Source: Halobacillus amylolyticus (lineage in GTDB: Bacteria > Bacillota > Bacilli > Bacillales > Halobacillaceae). From it: DNA of 64,000 bases. The notes beneath the pieces are model-generated. The model saw only the letters and a list, made by a program, of their open reading frames with translations. It was not told where the DNA came from and did not search any database. Each line of letters opens with the position of its first letter. The stretch's first letter is position 1. The stretch covers positions 124,001 through 188,000 of the forward strand of contig NZ_CP095075.1 of the NCBI RefSeq assembly GCF_022921115.1. Reading direction: 5' to 3'. Positions 24,784-35,684 of this stretch are shown here, piece after piece. Both the position numbers and the translations under genes were made by a program.

Positions 24784-25913
24784 TTACTTCCATACATCCT
24801 TAGAGATCGTAATCACATGTTTTAGCTTTTCCCATTGCTCCTCCTCCGTTAGTAAATTTCCTTCCTCTGTGGAAGCAAATCCGCATTGTGGGCTTAAACA
24901 CAATTGGCTGAGATCAACGAATTGGGAAGCTTCTCTTATTCTCTTTTTAATTGCATCTGCATCTTCAAGCTCTCCAAATTTAGATGTTATAACACCGAGA
25001 ACAATTTGCAAATCAGAGCGTTTAACGTGGCGGAGTGGTTCAAAGCTGCCGGAACGTTCATCATCGAATTCAAGGAATAAGCCATCAACATCGAGTCCAT
25101 TAAATATTGTTTCTGAGACAGCGTCATATCCTCCAGTGCTGGCATAGCTTGACTGAAAATTGCCTCGACAAATGTGGAGCGTTATGGTTAGATCATCAGG
25201 GCGATCAGCAATAGATTCATTAATGATGTTTGCAAAGGTCGTACTTAGTTCCTCAGGTTCAAATCCCCATGTTCGAATTAAGTGATTCCCATTTTCAGAG
25301 AAAAACAGGGACCAGGCTGTGTCGTCTAACTGTAGATAGCGACAACCTGCATCATAGAAGGCACGAATTGCTTTTTTGTATGCCAAAGTTAAATCATGAA
25401 TAAATCCTTCTATAGTATCATAGAATTCTTCAATTTTTTTGCCTCTAAAGAAAAGCATATTAGGACTTGGTATTGTGAACTTTGCTGTATGTGACCCAGC
25501 AATACTATGAAGAAACTTGTAATCCTCGAGCATAGGGTGATCAGTGAAATCTATCTTACCCGTGACCTCAACTCCATAAGCTTTGGTAACTATATTATGG
25601 AATTCCAGTCCTTTTTCCGGGACGAATCCTTCGACGCCGTCTAAACCTTCGAGGAAATCAAAATGCCACCAAGCCCGACGAAAATCGCCATCTGTTACAG
25701 CTTCAAGACCGATTTCTTTTTGCTTTTCTACGATTCTAACAATTTCCGCATCTTCAATTACACGCAATTCTGCACGATCAATATCACCAGCTGCTTTTTG
25801 AATACGTGCTTTTTCAATTCTTTTTGATCTTAATAGGCTTCCTACCTGATCCGCTCGAAATGGGGGAGTGTCTTTGCTTTGTTTCTTAACGCTGGAGTTT
25901 CGCTATTACTCAT
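24784..25913 (-). pseudogene. MetE-type (YxjG/YxjH-like) methionine synthase, frameshifted at a C-run
   Basis: The 327-codon main frame (VTDGDFRRAWWHFDFLEGLDG, YLQLDDTAWSLFF, ITLHICRGNFQSS, LSPQCGFAS) is the catalytic half of cobalamin-independent methionine synthase, in the short YxjG/YxjH form of about 375 aa with its zinc His/Cys. The N-terminus is out of frame: ATG 25913 begins MSNSETPALRNKAKT, then a run of five C (plus-strand G 25862-25866) lacks one base. Adding a C gives TLPPFRADQVGSLLR, the usual start of this family. Everything else is intact, so a sequencing indel or a very young mutation is as likely as true loss. Confidence 0.85.
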
Positions 25914-25984
25914 AATTATTCCTTCTTCCATTAATGATTTATTTGATGACTCTAAACTTACAAGTTAAATGTACTGCAACTGAA

Positions 25985-27190
25985 TCAACCCCTATGTTTT
26001 AATAAAATACGTTTCTCCTTTCTCAATTGGGTGGCTGCCTCTAGGGCTTGATCGATATCCTCGATTAGATCATTTACATGCTCGAGTCCAACAGAGAGCC
26101 TAAGCAGTCCATCGGTAATTCCCCTTGCTTCTCTTTCTGTTTCAGGCATAGCTGCATGTGACATGGTGGCAGGATAGGATAGAATCGACTCCACTGCACC
26201 AAGACTGACAGCAAAAACAGGCAGGCGAATATGTTCAACAAATGCTTTCGCTGCTGCTTTATTAGGTAACCGAAAAGATAGAAGTGCTCCAGACCCTTTC
26301 GATTGCCGTACGTGTATAGGATGACCAGGGTGAAAGGATAGACCAGGATAGTAGACTTCACTAATTAAAGGGTGATCATTAAGATGGGTTGCTATTTTTA
26401 GTGCTGTATCCGAAGATTGTGTCAGTCGAGCACCTAATGTTTTGATCCCTTGAATTAAATGGTAGGCATCCTGTGCGCCTAAAATCGAACCAAATGAGTT
26501 TTGAATAAATGCTAATCTTTCACCAAGTTCTTCATTCTTAGTTACCGCCAGGCCCGCAATAATATCGCTGTGACCAGATAAAAATTTGGTAGCACTATGA
26601 AGGACAAGATCGACGCCAAATTGAAGCGGGTTCTGGTAAAGAGGTGTCATAAAAGTGTTATCGACAAAAGTTAGACAACCATGTGCTTTGGCTAATTTTA
26701 CGATTCCTTCTATATCTGTAATATTTAAGCAGGGATTAGAAGGGGTTTCTATATAAATAACCTTTGTATTCGGTCGAATTTCACGGCATGTTTCGTTAAG
26801 GTCGGTCATGTTAACAAAGGTGTGCTCAATATTGAATTTTCTCAATACTTCTGTGATCAGACGATACGTTCCACCGTAAACGTCCTTTGAGATTAGGACA
26901 TGGTCACCTGAAGAAAGGAGCATAAATGCAGAAGAAATAGCTGCCATCCCTGATGCGAATGCTAATCCTGTTTTACCACCTTCCAGGTTTGCAATGGTTT
27001 GTTCCAATGCTTGCCTTGTTGGGTTGCCTGATCTGCTGTAATCATATGGACCAAACGTATCGAAGTTTTCCTGATGGTAGGTGGATGACAAGTAGATAGG
27101 GACGTTCACGGCCCCTGTTTTATTTTCCTTATTTCCATGAGTTGAAGCGTGAATGAATCTGGTTTCCAGTTGATCTTTGTAAGAACCCAT
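25985..27190 (-). CDS. metC: Trans-sulfuration enzyme, cystathionine beta-lyase type
   Basis: About 401 aa, a PLP-dependent Cys/Met-metabolism enzyme. The PLP lysine is in LHSATKFLSGHSD; YDYSRSGNPTR, LAFASGMAAI and VDNTFMTP are the conserved active-site segments. I start it at ATG 27190 (GGGAGG about 10 nt before); the frame is open further up. It converts cystathionine to homocysteine in the MetI-MetC route, though gamma-lyase or homocysteine lyase activity cannot be excluded from sequence. A hairpin lies between it and yezD. Confidence 0.85.
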   Translation of the reverse strand: MGSYKDQLETRFIHASTHGNKENKTGAVNVPIYLSSTYHQENFDTFGPYDYSRSGNPTRQALEQTIANLEGGKTGLAFASGMAAISSAFMLLSSGDHVLISKDVYGGTYRLITEVLRKFNIEHTFVNMTDLNETCREIRPNTKVIYIETPSNPCLNITDIEGIVKLAKAHGCLTFVDNTFMTPLYQNPLQFGVDLVLHSATKFLSGHSDIIAGLAVTKNEELGERLAFIQNSFGSILGAQDAYHLIQGIKTLGARLTQSSDTALKIATHLNDHPLISEVYYPGLSFHPGHPIHVRQSKGSGALLSFRLPNKAAAKAFVEHIRLPVFAVSLGAVESILSYPATMSHAAMPETEREARGITDGLLRLSVGLEHVNDLIEDIDQALEAATQLRKEKRILLKHRG

Positions 27191-27253
27191 AGTAAGTTTT
27201 CCTCCCTGTCTAAAGTTCAAGAGATTTGTATTATTAAAATTAACTCTTCCATC

Positions 27254-27302
27254 AAAAAGGCACCTTTATATCCCGATCGTTATCGAAAATAAAGATGCCT
27301 TT
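27254..27302 (-). terminator. Hairpin between yezD and metC
   Basis: On the minus strand AAAGGCATCTTTAT pairs with ATAAAGGTGCCTTT around a 22-nt loop and is followed by TTTG. It should reduce read-through from yezD to metC. Confidence 0.65.
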
Positions 27303-27339
27303 AGTTGACTAATCAGCATGAGCAATATTCAGTTTTGAG

Positions 27340-27507
27340 CTAATCATTGTCTTTGTTAGATTTTTTATTTAGTGGATAACGTTTTTTTTCTGTGTAATCA
27401 ATTTGTGTAATTTCCCCATCATGTACCGTAATGGCTACCGAACCATATTCTATGTTCTCTAAGGCTGAAACAATGTCATTAATCTTTTTTTCGAGAGTAC
27501 TTTTCAT
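27340..27507 (-). CDS. yezD: YezD-like DUF2292 protein
   Basis: A small protein (55 aa) with the DUF2292 signature: IVSALENIEYGSVAITVHDGEITQIDYTEKKR. ATG 27507 is chosen because GCAGGAGG lies just upstream. In bacilli this family is associated with sulfur and methionine genes, and here it is the first gene behind an S-box riboswitch. No activity is known. Confidence 0.85.
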   Translation of the reverse strand: MKSTLEKKINDIVSALENIEYGSVAITVHDGEITQIDYTEKKRYPLNKKSNKDND

Positions 27508-27612
27508 ACCATTACCTCCTGCTTGCAAATTAATGTAAGATGTAATTCGCTGTATCTTTTGCCTTTGGTAAGTCCAATCAGCAAGATAAACATTTACTAA
27601 AAATCAAAATAA

Positions 27613-27768
27613 AAAACCTCTTTCCGTAATAAGAAGAGGTTAAGTAGAACGTTACTTTCTCTTCTTATCTTTTCAAGCCTGCACGGCTTGCTGGAATTGG
27701 CACAGTACTTAGTTAAAGTCTGCTGCCGAGGTTTCAATGGGCCAGTCCCTCCACCTCTCTGGATAAGA
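27613..27768 (-). ncRNA. SAM-I (S-box) riboswitch upstream of yezD
   Basis: The minus strand reads CTTATCCAGAGAGGTGGAGG, GACTGGCCC, ATGAAACCTCGGCAGC-like (here TTGAAACCTCGGCAGC) and GTGCCAATTCCAGCAAGC, the core of the S-box aptamer. It closes with GATAAGAAGAG. AACCTCT/AGAGGTT near 27615-27640 plus a T-run is the terminator; the AGAAGAG strand can pair alternatively. SAM should switch expression off. Confidence 0.95.
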
Positions 27769-27796
27769 AAAATCGTTATCAATTTGATTATCCTAT

Positions 27797-27825
27797 AATT
27801 TACACGTATTAACATTCCTTGTCAA
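27797..27825 (-). promoter_or_regulatory. Promoter of the yezD S-box transcript
   Basis: Minus-strand TTGACA (27820-27825) and TAAATT (27797-27802) with a 17-bp spacer, about 30 bp before the aptamer. Confidence 0.8.
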
Positions 27826-27885
27826 TCATTTAATGCAAAAATTTAAATTATTCTAAAATCAACAGGGTATTGCTACTCATATCTC

Positions 27886-30800
27886 TTAATGCACATTGAA
27901 ATAACGCGCTTCAGGATGAGCAAACACAATGGCCGTTACCGAGGCCTCTGGTTCCATCATACATTCCTCTGTCAATTCGACCCCAATTTGTTCCGGTCTA
28001 ATCAATTGAAATAATTTTCTCTGATCCTCCAAATCCGGGCAAGCTGGGTAACCGAAAGAATACCGCTGTCCCTGGTATTTAGCTGAAAAACGCTCTTGCA
28101 TCGTAAAGTCTGTCGGATCAGGGAATCCCCATTTATCACGCATAAGTTGATGGATGTGTTCAGCCAATCCTTCTGCCGATTCTAATGCCAATGCCTGCAG
28201 GGCGTGGCTTTTCAAATATTCTCCCTGTTGTTTCATGTCCAGAGAACGCTCCCTAATCCCTTTTCCAGCTGTTACAGAGAAGAATCCTACGTAGTCCACT
28301 TCACCGCTTGAGACTGGGCGCAAATAATCAGCTAAACAAAGATAGGGATCACGGTTTTGGCGTGGAAAAGTAAAACGTTCGATGATCGTTTGTTGATCAA
28401 CGGAGTCATATATGATTACATCATCCCCATCGGATTGAGCTGGAAAGAATTGATAAAGTGCAGACGGCTGAATCCAATTCTCTTTTTGCGCTTTTACAAG
28501 TAATTCATCGACGACCTCTTTTAGTTGAAGTGCTTTATTATTTTTCTCTTCCAGCAACTTTGAGAATTTACCCTTTAGCCCCAAATGATGTCCAATCAGC
28601 ATCTGCATATTAATAAAAGGCTCAATATGAGCAACCGAGTAATCTCGTAAAATGTGCAGTTCAAAATCGTGCGGTTGATAAACCGGAACTGTCTTAGATA
28701 CTTTTGACACCGGCTTTTCGGCTACAGCTGTTGCCGACTGAGCTTGAGCTTTGACATGACTTCTAGCTATAACTTTTGCTTGTTTTTCTTGCTGTTCGCG
28801 AATGAGCAGCTCACGATCCTCCAGATCACTGAGCCGATTCGATAGAGCAAGTCCGTCCATGGCATCTTTTGCATAAAAAACGGATCCATCATATTGTGAG
28901 GCGATTTTTGTATTGGTAAACTTCCTTGAGAGGGCAGCGCCTCCTACCAATATCGGCAATTCGATTTGTTGCTGCTTCAAATCCTGAGCAGTCAAAACCA
29001 TTTGCTGAGCTGACTTTACAAGCAAGCCCGACAACCCAATGACGTCTGGCTTTTCTTCGTGAATATGTTTGATTAAATCGGAAGGGGTTACTTTGATGCC
29101 CAGATCGACGACGTCAAAACCATTGTTGCTTAAAATAATATCCACGAGGTTTTTACCAATGTCGTGAACGTCGCCTTTAACCGTGGCCAAAAGAATTTTC
29201 CCTTTTTTATTTGACGTGTCGCCTTTTTCCATATGTGGCTCAAGGTAAGCGACTGATGTCTTCATGACTTCTGCACTTTGCAAAACTTCAGCGACAATGA
29301 GCTGGTTGTCGTTGAATAAACGCCCTACTTCAGCCATGCCAGCCATAAGTGGACCATTGATGATTTTTAATGGCGTCGGATAAGTTTCTAGTGCCTTCTC
29401 AAGGTCGGGAATCAACCCTTCCTTTGTTCCTTCCACCACATAATGAGCTAATCTTTCAGGTAGATTCATTGTCGAAGTTGGTGCTTTTACTTCCTTTTTC
29501 TTTCCTCTGTAGAAAGCTGTAAATGTAGCGAGTGTAGTATCAGTCGTTTGAAAAAGAAGCTCATTTGCTTGTTTAATTTCCTCTTCTGCTATAGAGGCAT
29601 AACGTTCCAACTTTTCCGTATTCACAATTGCATAATCAAGACCTGCTTTTGTACAATGATAGAGATAAACGGCATTCAGCACTTCTCTTCCAACTGGTGG
29701 GAGACCAAAAGAGACATTGCTGACACCTAGAATGGTTTGACATTTTGGCAGTTTCTGCTTGATCAAACGGATTCCCTCAATTGTTGCGTTAGCGGAACCG
29801 ATGTATTGTTCATCGCCTGTTCCAACAGGGAAGACGAGAGGGTCGAATATAATATCGGATTCATTGAGCCCATATTCATTGACTAGAATATTGCGTGACC
29901 GTATGGCGATCGCCAGCTTGCTTTCCGCTGTAAGTGCCATGCCTTCCTCGTCAATAGTCCCAACGACGACGGCTGCGCCATATTGCTGAACCAAAGGGAG
30001 GACTTCCTTAAATCGTTCCTCTCCATCCTCAAGATTGATCGAATTGATAATTACTTTTCCTTGGGAATAAGTGAGCGCTTTTTCAATAACGTCCACATCC
30101 GTCGAATCAATAACAAGAGGCGCTTTCACTTTATTGATCACTTGTTTCATAAAGACTTCCATATCTTGTACCTCATCGCGATCCGGATCAGCAAGGCAAA
30201 TATCGATGACTTGGGCCCCTTTTTTCACTTGGGCCCGGGCAATTTCTGAGGCTCCCTCTACTTTGTCCTCGGCAATCAGGCGTTTGAATTTGCGAGAGCC
30301 AATGACATTGGTCCGTTCACCAACTAGAATAGGTCGGTCATTCTTGTCCTCATAGATAAAAGGTTCGATCCCTGAAACGGCATGCGGATGAGAAGAAGGA
30401 GCTTTTCTTGGCTTGATGTTCCTCACCGCTTCTACTAGTGCTCTAGTATGTTCAGGTGTTGTCCCGCAGCAGCCTCCCACGACATTCAGCCATCCTTTTT
30501 CAGCAAAACCGGAAACTTTTTTCGCTAACGATTCAGGTGTCTCATGATAATGCCCTTCTTCATCAGGGAGTCCGGCATTTGGATAACAGCTGACAGAGGT
30601 CGTTGCTAATTCCGACAAAGAGCGTATATGGTCACGCATGAATTCTGGACCTGTGGCACAATTCAGTCCGACAACAGTAGGTTTCATGTGTTCAAGTGAC
30701 AGGTAAAAGGCTTCGATATTTTGCCCAGCCAAGGTAGTTCCCATCGGTTCGATCGTTCCCGAAATCATCAAAGGAAGAGTTTGCTTAAGAGAACGAAAGG

Positions 30801-31338
30801 CGCGAGTGATTCCGATATAGGCTGCTTTGACATTAAGCATATCTTGGGAAGTTTCCAATAATAGCAGGTCGACACCGCCTTTGATCAGCCCTCTTGCTTG
30901 TTCTTCGTATGAATGGGTCAAGTGCTCAAACGTTGTGCCACCCGTTACGGATAAGGTCTTCGTCGTCGGCCCCATCGCTCCAGCGACGAAACGAGTGTGA
31001 CCGTCTTTTGAATAACGTTCGGCTGCTTTTTTAGCAATTTGAGAGGCCTTAACATTAATTTCCTCTGCTAAATGACCTAAATCGTATTCATCAAGTACGA
31101 GGTCTGTTGCCCCAAACGTATTGGTTTCAATAATATCCGCACCTGCTTCAAGGTACTGGGAATGGATCTCTTCAAGAACACCGGGTGAAGTTAAGTTGAG
31201 ATATTCATTGCATCCTTCATAGCATTCTCCACCGAAATCTTCTGCTTTGAGGTCAGCATTTTGCAGCATCGTTCCCATGGCGCCATCGAGTACAAGAATT
31301 CTTTTTGAGAGCAGTTGTTCAAATGACTGGGCTTCCAT
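27886..31338 (-). CDS. metH: Cobalamin-dependent methionine synthase
   Basis: A 1150-aa enzyme of normal length with all four modules. The Hcy-binding domain (1-310) has zinc cysteines in GLNCATG and [10 protein letters not shown]; the pterin domain is at about 345-600 ([13 protein letters not shown]); the B12 domain at 650-840 has [11 protein letters not shown], the lower-ligand His, and [12 protein letters not shown]; the activation domain follows to the C-terminus ([15 protein letters not shown]). It makes methionine from homocysteine with methyl-THF. It overlaps the 3' end of the YitJ gene by 20 bp, so the two are cotranscribed from the metI S-box. Confidence 0.97.
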   Translation of the reverse strand: MEAQSFEQLLSKRILVLDGAMGTMLQNADLKAEDFGGECYEGCNEYLNLTSPGVLEEIHSQYLEAGADIIETNTFGATDLVLDEYDLGHLAEEINVKASQIAKKAAERYSKDGHTRFVAGAMGPTTKTLSVTGGTTFEHLTHSYEEQARGLIKGGVDLLLLETSQDMLNVKAAYIGITRAFRSLKQTLPLMISGTIEPMGTTLAGQNIEAFYLSLEHMKPTVVGLNCATGPEFMRDHIRSLSELATTSVSCYPNAGLPDEEGHYHETPESLAKKVSGFAEKGWLNVVGGCCGTTPEHTRALVEAVRNIKPRKAPSSHPHAVSGIEPFIYEDKNDRPILVGERTNVIGSRKFKRLIAEDKVEGASEIARAQVKKGAQVIDICLADPDRDEVQDMEVFMKQVINKVKAPLVIDSTDVDVIEKALTYSQGKVIINSINLEDGEERFKEVLPLVQQYGAAVVVGTIDEEGMALTAESKLAIAIRSRNILVNEYGLNESDIIFDPLVFPVGTGDEQYIGSANATIEGIRLIKQKLPKCQTILGVSNVSFGLPPVGREVLNAVYLYHCTKAGLDYAIVNTEKLERYASIAEEEIKQANELLFQTTDTTLATFTAFYRGKKKEVKAPTSTMNLPERLAHYVVEGTKEGLIPDLEKALETYPTPLKIINGPLMAGMAEVGRLFNDNQLIVAEVLQSAEVMKTSVAYLEPHMEKGDTSNKKGKILLATVKGDVHDIGKNLVDIILSNNGFDVVDLGIKVTPSDLIKHIHEEKPDVIGLSGLLVKSAQQMVLTAQDLKQQQIELPILVGGAALSRKFTNTKIASQYDGSVFYAKDAMDGLALSNRLSDLEDRELLIREQQEKQAKVIARSHVKAQAQSATAVAEKPVSKVSKTVPVYQPHDFELHILRDYSVAHIEPFINMQMLIGHHLGLKGKFSKLLEEKNNKALQLKEVVDELLVKAQKENWIQPSALYQFFPAQSDGDDVIIYDSVDQQTIIERFTFPRQNRDPYLCLADYLRPVSSGEVDYVGFFSVTAGKGIRERSLDMKQQGEYLKSHALQALALESAEGLAEHIHQLMRDKWGFPDPTDFTMQERFSAKYQGQRYSFGYPACPDLEDQRKLFQLIRPEQIGVELTEECMMEPEASVTAIVFAHPEARYFNVH

Positions 31339-33180
31339 TTACAATCTTCCTTTCTTCGCTTTGTTGAGTTTTTTGCTTAATGTAGTGGGTTAGTTCTTCT
31401 GTTATTTCATATCGTAAAAATGGTGTGATTAAGTAGATTCCATTAAAAAGTTCGACAGCGGCGTCAATTAAGGATTTGGCAATCGAAATCCCTTCAGATT
31501 GGGCGCTTTCTGGGTCATGACTGGAATTTTCCATACGCTGTCTAATTTCTTCGGAGAGCGTAATTCCGGGTACCTCATTGTGCAAAAATTCAGCGTTACG
31601 TGAGCTGATTAGCGGCATGATTCCAATATAAATGGGAGTCGGTATATGCTTAGTTGCCTCATAGATTTCTTTCAATTGCTCCACACTGTTAACGGGTTGA
31701 CTAATAAAATAGTCCGCTCCATATTTGATCTTTTTTTCAAGTCTGCCAACTGCACGATTGAGGTTGCGGACATTCGGATTGAAGGCGGCCGCGACCGAAA
31801 AATTGGTGTTCATACCGAGTGTTTTGCCAGAAAAAGAAATGCCTTTGTTCAGCTGTTTAATATAATGAATCAAATCGAATGATGAGAGATCATAGACGGA
31901 TGTTGCACCAGGGAAGTCACCAATTTTGGTCGGGTCGCCTGTGACTGCGAGGACCTGTGTGATCCCGAGTGTATGCAGCCCCATCAAATGTGATTGCAGG
32001 CCGATTAAGTTTCGGTCACGGCAGGATATATGGACCAAAGGGTTAATGTCGTATTTTTGCTGGATAATTGAGGCGATCGCTGTGTTACAAATTCTTGGGG
32101 TGGCCAGCGAATTATCTGCTAATGTAATCGAATCAACTCCAGCTTCTTTGAGCGCCTGGGCCCCTGTAAGTAGCGGTCTGTATTGAGCCGTTTCGGTGGA
32201 TCAAGCTCAACGATGATCGACGGTCTTTTTGCTGCGATTTCATGAAGGTGGGGCTTAGAGTTACTATTTTCCAGTTGTGTCTGTGGGACATCCTTTTGAA
32301 TTGGAATGGTCTTGTGCTCAATCGGCTTCTTCCCTTTTACTTCATCCGCAATGGCCGCAATGTGCTCGGGTGTCGTACCGCAACAGCCGCCGATCAATCT
32401 AGCCCCTTGTTTGTGAAGGGCCCGGGCGCTATTTTTGAAATAATCAGCCTTGGTTTTGTAGACGAGTCTGCCATCCTGATAAGCTGGTAAACTAGCATTC
32501 GGATAAGCAGAGAGGACGGCTTTATTAGGAAGCGGGACATTCTCAAGCGACTGGATCATGTGGTAAGGTCCGAGACGACAATTGACTCCAATTACATCGG
32601 CTCCCTCTTTTTCTAACATCGTCAAGGCTTCAGTCAGGGGTGTGCCGTTTTGCAGAACTCCAGGCTCGTGCATAGACACTTGGGTGATTATCGGCAGGTT
32701 CGTTTCTTTTCTAGCGATTTGTAACACTGTCGTGAGTTCTTCCAGATCATAAAAGGTCTCTAGTAGAATGGCGTCTACTTTTTCAAATAGCATACAGTAG
32801 AGCTGCTCACGGAAACTGCGTTTGATTTCTGTGAGGGATACTGCTTGTTTTTTAATGCCTCGAATACCGCCGATCGTTCCTGCCACATAACAATTTTCTG
32901 CTGCTGCTTGTTGGGCAAGTCTGACTGCTGCTGTGTTGATTTCTTTTACTTTGTCTTCTAAACCGTAACGCGCTAATTTAATATAATTGGCGCCGTACGT
33001 ATTCGTTTGGATGAGATCAGCACCAGCATCTATATATGCTTTATGGACATTGACGACTTCTTTGGCATGGGAAAGATTCAACTCCTCAAAGCATTGGTCG
33101 ATTCCGTAAGAGTAAAGCAATGTACCCATGGCCCCATCTCCTACTAATGTTTGGTTTTGAAGGGCTTCTTTTAAATTCAT
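31319..33180 (-). pseudogene. yitJ: YitJ: homocysteine methyltransferase / methylene-THF reductase, frameshifted
   Basis: ATG 33180 (after AGGAGGATAATC) starts an Hcy-methyltransferase domain ([34 protein letters not shown]). At a GGGG run (plus C 32161-32164) the frame is lost after LNTDRYLQG. The other frame continues at once with [20 protein letters not shown] and the methylenetetrahydrofolate-reductase domain to 31319. One more G rejoins them into the bifunctional protein of about 620 aa known as YitJ. The MTHFR half would supply methyl-THF to MetH just downstream. Both halves look fully constrained, so a sequencing indel is plausible. Confidence 0.88.
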
Positions 33181-33302
33181 GATTATCCTCCTGTCTGTAT
33201 TTAGGCTTGACTTACTAAAGAGAGCGAGCGGCAATTTGGCTCATGTTACCCTTGAAAAAGAGGTGCTTTTCATCCTTTGGATAAATATTTCTAACGGGCC
33301 AC

Positions 33303-34424
33303 TTACGTCCTCGTGCTTTGCTTCCCTCGTAAACTAGTAAGCGCTTTGTCAAGATCCTCCAGCAGATCATCGATATGTTCAATCCCGACTGAAAAGCGCA
33401 AAAGCCGGTTGCAAACTCCGTAGCGTTTTCTCGTTTCTTCAGGAATGTCGGCATGAGTTTGGGTCGCTGGGTAGGTGATAAAGCTTTCCACTCCTCCAAG
33501 ACTCTCTGCAAAGGTAATGACTTTGAGGTTTCTTAAAAAAGGGTCGATACAGTCTTCAGTTTCTAGACGAAACGAAACCATTCCGCCAAGACCAGGGTAA
33601 AAGACATGTGTGACAGTTTGATGATTTTCTAAAAAGGAAACGACTTCCTTCGCGTTTCTCTCGTGCTGATTCATTCGTAAAGGCAGAGTTTTCATCCCTC
33701 TCATAAGCAGCCATGAATCAAAAGGGGAGAGGACGGCACCAATTGTGTTCTGATAGGTTGCTAATTTTTCACATATATCAGGACCTTTAGCAACAAGTAT
33801 GCCGGCTAAAACATCATTGTGACCGCCTAAATATTTCGTTGCACTATGAATGACGATATCGGCACCTTCAAGTAAAGGTTGCTGTAGGAGCGGTGTATAT
33901 AACGTGTTATCTACGAGTAGCAGAAGCTTATATTTTTTCGTGATTTTAGCGATTTCCGAAATATCAGCCACGTGCATAAGTGGGTTTGTAGGTGTTTCGA
34001 TGTAGACCGCTTTGGTTTTTTCTGTTATATATTGTTCTATATTTGAAAGATTCTGACTATCACAGTATTGGAACTGTAAGCCATATTGACTAGAAAGGTG
34101 TTCAAACAAGCGATAACTGCCGCCGTATAAATCTTCCGAAACGAGGACCTCATCTCGGTGTCCGAATAAGGACAGAGCCGTTTGAATCGCTGCCATCCCT
34201 GAGCTAAACGCGAAACCTGCCTCACCATATTCGATTTCTGCAACGGAACGTTCAAGAATTGTTCTTGTTGGATTACCCGTTCTTGAGTAGTCAAAGCCAG
34301 TTGATTCACCAATACCAGAGTGTTGATAGGCTGTAGAAAGGTAGACTGGTGCACTAATGGCTCCTGTAGAGTCTCCATTGTTTTTGCCGGTATGAACTAA
34401 TTTCGTTTCAGTATGAGAGGTCAT
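33303..34424 (-). CDS. metI: Cystathionine gamma-synthase / O-acetylhomoserine thiolyase
   Basis: A 373-aa PLP enzyme of the MetI type: YLSTAYQHSGIGE near residue 30, DYSRTGNPTR, FSSGMAAIQTALSLF, and the PLP lysine in HSATKYLGGHND. It condenses O-acetylhomoserine with cysteine, or with sulfide. It is the first gene behind the second S-box riboswitch, followed by yitJ and metH. The paralogue at 25985-27190 is the beta-lyase member of the pathway. Confidence 0.92.
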   Translation of the reverse strand: MTSHTETKLVHTGKNNGDSTGAISAPVYLSTAYQHSGIGESTGFDYSRTGNPTRTILERSVAEIEYGEAGFAFSSGMAAIQTALSLFGHRDEVLVSEDLYGGSYRLFEHLSSQYGLQFQYCDSQNLSNIEQYITEKTKAVYIETPTNPLMHVADISEIAKITKKYKLLLLVDNTLYTPLLQQPLLEGADIVIHSATKYLGGHNDVLAGILVAKGPDICEKLATYQNTIGAVLSPFDSWLLMRGMKTLPLRMNQHERNAKEVVSFLENHQTVTHVFYPGLGGMVSFRLETEDCIDPFLRNLKVITFAESLGGVESFITYPATQTHADIPEETRKRYGVCNRLLRFSVGIEHIDDLLEDLDKALTSLRGKQSTRT

Positions 34425-34516
34425 CTTTATTCTCCTTTTATAAAAAGTATTAGAGGATGTTCAAGTCACCGAATGATAAGAAGCTAAACTCCTGAACAAC
34501 TATGGTTAGATAAAAA

Positions 34517-34671
34517 TAAAAAAAGCCTCCTTAAGAAGAAGACTTTAAAATATCCCAATCCTTCTTCTTATCTTCCAAGTTCATAAAACTTGGTGGAATT
34601 AGCACCATGCTGGTCAAACCAGTGGTTGCTGAGGTTTCATCGGGCCAGTCCCTATACCTCTCTTGATAAGT
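34517..34671 (-). ncRNA. SAM-I (S-box) riboswitch upstream of metI
   Basis: The minus strand has CTTATCAAGAGAGGTATAGG, GACTGGCCC, GATGAAACCTCAGCAACC, GGTGCTAATTCCACCAAG and closes with GATAAGAAGAAGG. AGTCTTCTTCTTAAGGAGGCT followed by seven T residues is the terminator. It should control metI-yitJ-metH. Between it and the next promoter (34672-34977) I see no gene. Confidence 0.95.
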
Positions 34672-34977
34672 GAATAATATGTAATTTTTTGGTGTTTAGT
34701 GTGATTAGTCACCCAATGAAAAACAAGGTGAGAAGGTCGTTCTGTACCTTCAGCATCACCATCAAATGCCCACGAGACCAGCCGTTGTTAGAGATTTTCA
34801 ACCGATGTTCTATGGTTATTCTCGAAGGTGGTACTTTATGGCAGGTGGGTTGCGAATTACATTACACGAAAAAAATGAAGGAATCAAGGGAATATTAAAA
34901 AAACTTATAATTTTTAAACCCGACTAACACACTAAGAATAAAGGGCTAATACGTATTAATTTTTTCCATAAAATCCT

Positions 34978-35006
34978 TTGACAGTATCTAACACTTGCTG
35001 TATATT
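34978..35006 (+). promoter_or_regulatory. Promoter of the plus-strand S-box
   Basis: TTGACA (34978-34983) and TATATT (35001-35006) with a 17-bp spacer, about 25 bp before the aptamer. Confidence 0.85.
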
Positions 35007-35027
35007 TTTCGGTAATCAAATAATAAT

Positions 35028-35196
35028 GTTTCTTGTTCAGAGGGGTGGAGGGACTTGGCCCAATGAAACCTCGGCAACAGACTATTCACAGTACTGTGCT
35101 AATTCCAGCAAGCCAACTTGTGCTTGATAGATTAGAAGAGTTGTCATTCGGTATTCTAATCCTCTTCTTATTGGTTGTTTAGAAGAGGATTTTTTA
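35028..35196 (+). ncRNA. SAM-I (S-box) riboswitch, plus strand, without a clear target gene
   Basis: The core CAGAGGGGTGGAGGGACTTG, GCCCAATGAAACCTCGGCAA, GTGCTAATTCCAGCAAGC and GATAGATTAGAAGAG is intact. It has one extra T in GACTTGGCCC compared with the usual GACTGGCCC. The terminator AATCCTCTTCT...AGAAGAGGATT with TTTT is at 35158-35196. The first ORF behind it is a 67-aa frame that looks truncated. Confidence 0.92.
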
Positions 35197-35308
35197 ATTT
35201 AATAATTTGTTACTGACTAGATAACTAGAGGTAGCACTGCCGGATTTAACTTGGTCAGGTGCTGCCTTTTTCGTTGATCTTTAACAATACGTTTAGGAGG
35301 GACATCTT

Positions 35309-35512
35309 ATGAAAGATTATGCAATCACTTATGATTTATCCTCCACTAATCCTTTTCCTGATCAAATATCGTTCGAGTTGGCACACGCCCCACACGACGT
35401 GCCGTTCTTAACCTGCTCCCAAGTCTCCTCGCCTAGCTACGGGTCTCGACTTGCCCATTTTTCTGATGGAGTCTCATCGTTCTCCTTCCCCACACCTTTC
35501 ACTTTTTTATAA
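35309..35512 (+). pseudogene. Truncated ORF behind the third S-box
   Basis: An excellent ribosome site (TTAGGAGGGACATCTT) precedes ATG. The first 25 or so residues (MKDYAITYDLSSTNPFPDQI) look like a real N-terminus. After about codon 29 the frame runs through DNA that is, on the other strand, a dispersed-repeat sequence, and the residues become Ser/Phe-rich and low in protein character. I take it as the start of a methionine-related gene whose body was replaced or lost. The original gene cannot be named. Confidence 0.5.
35395..35500 (-). repeat. Bacillaceae-type dispersed repeat
   Basis: On the minus strand the stretch contains GGAAGGAGAACGATGAGACTC, GTCGAGACCCGTAGC and GCGAGGAGACTTGGGAGC-like blocks. 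That GAGACTCC...GAGACCC...GAGGAGACT pattern is common in intergenic repeats of halotolerant bacilli, to my recollection. Only one copy is seen here, so its repeat nature rests on recognition. Confidence 0.45.
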
Positions 35513-35684
35513 CGAAACCCACCCATTCATCAGCTTGTCTATCTGAGGTCTTTGTACACTGAATCATACGACAAGTTCAAACATAACAAAAATGCCAAAT
35601 ATATTTCTTATAGAAATGCACAAATGTCACTTTTTCAGCGGCCTGCCATATTGGATAGGTCTTTTTTTCTTTTAAAAATTCAAT

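Noticed and set aside
34689..34898. 69-aa frame between the two S-boxes
   Set aside because: No ribosome site, poor protein composition, and it overlaps likely promoter DNA.
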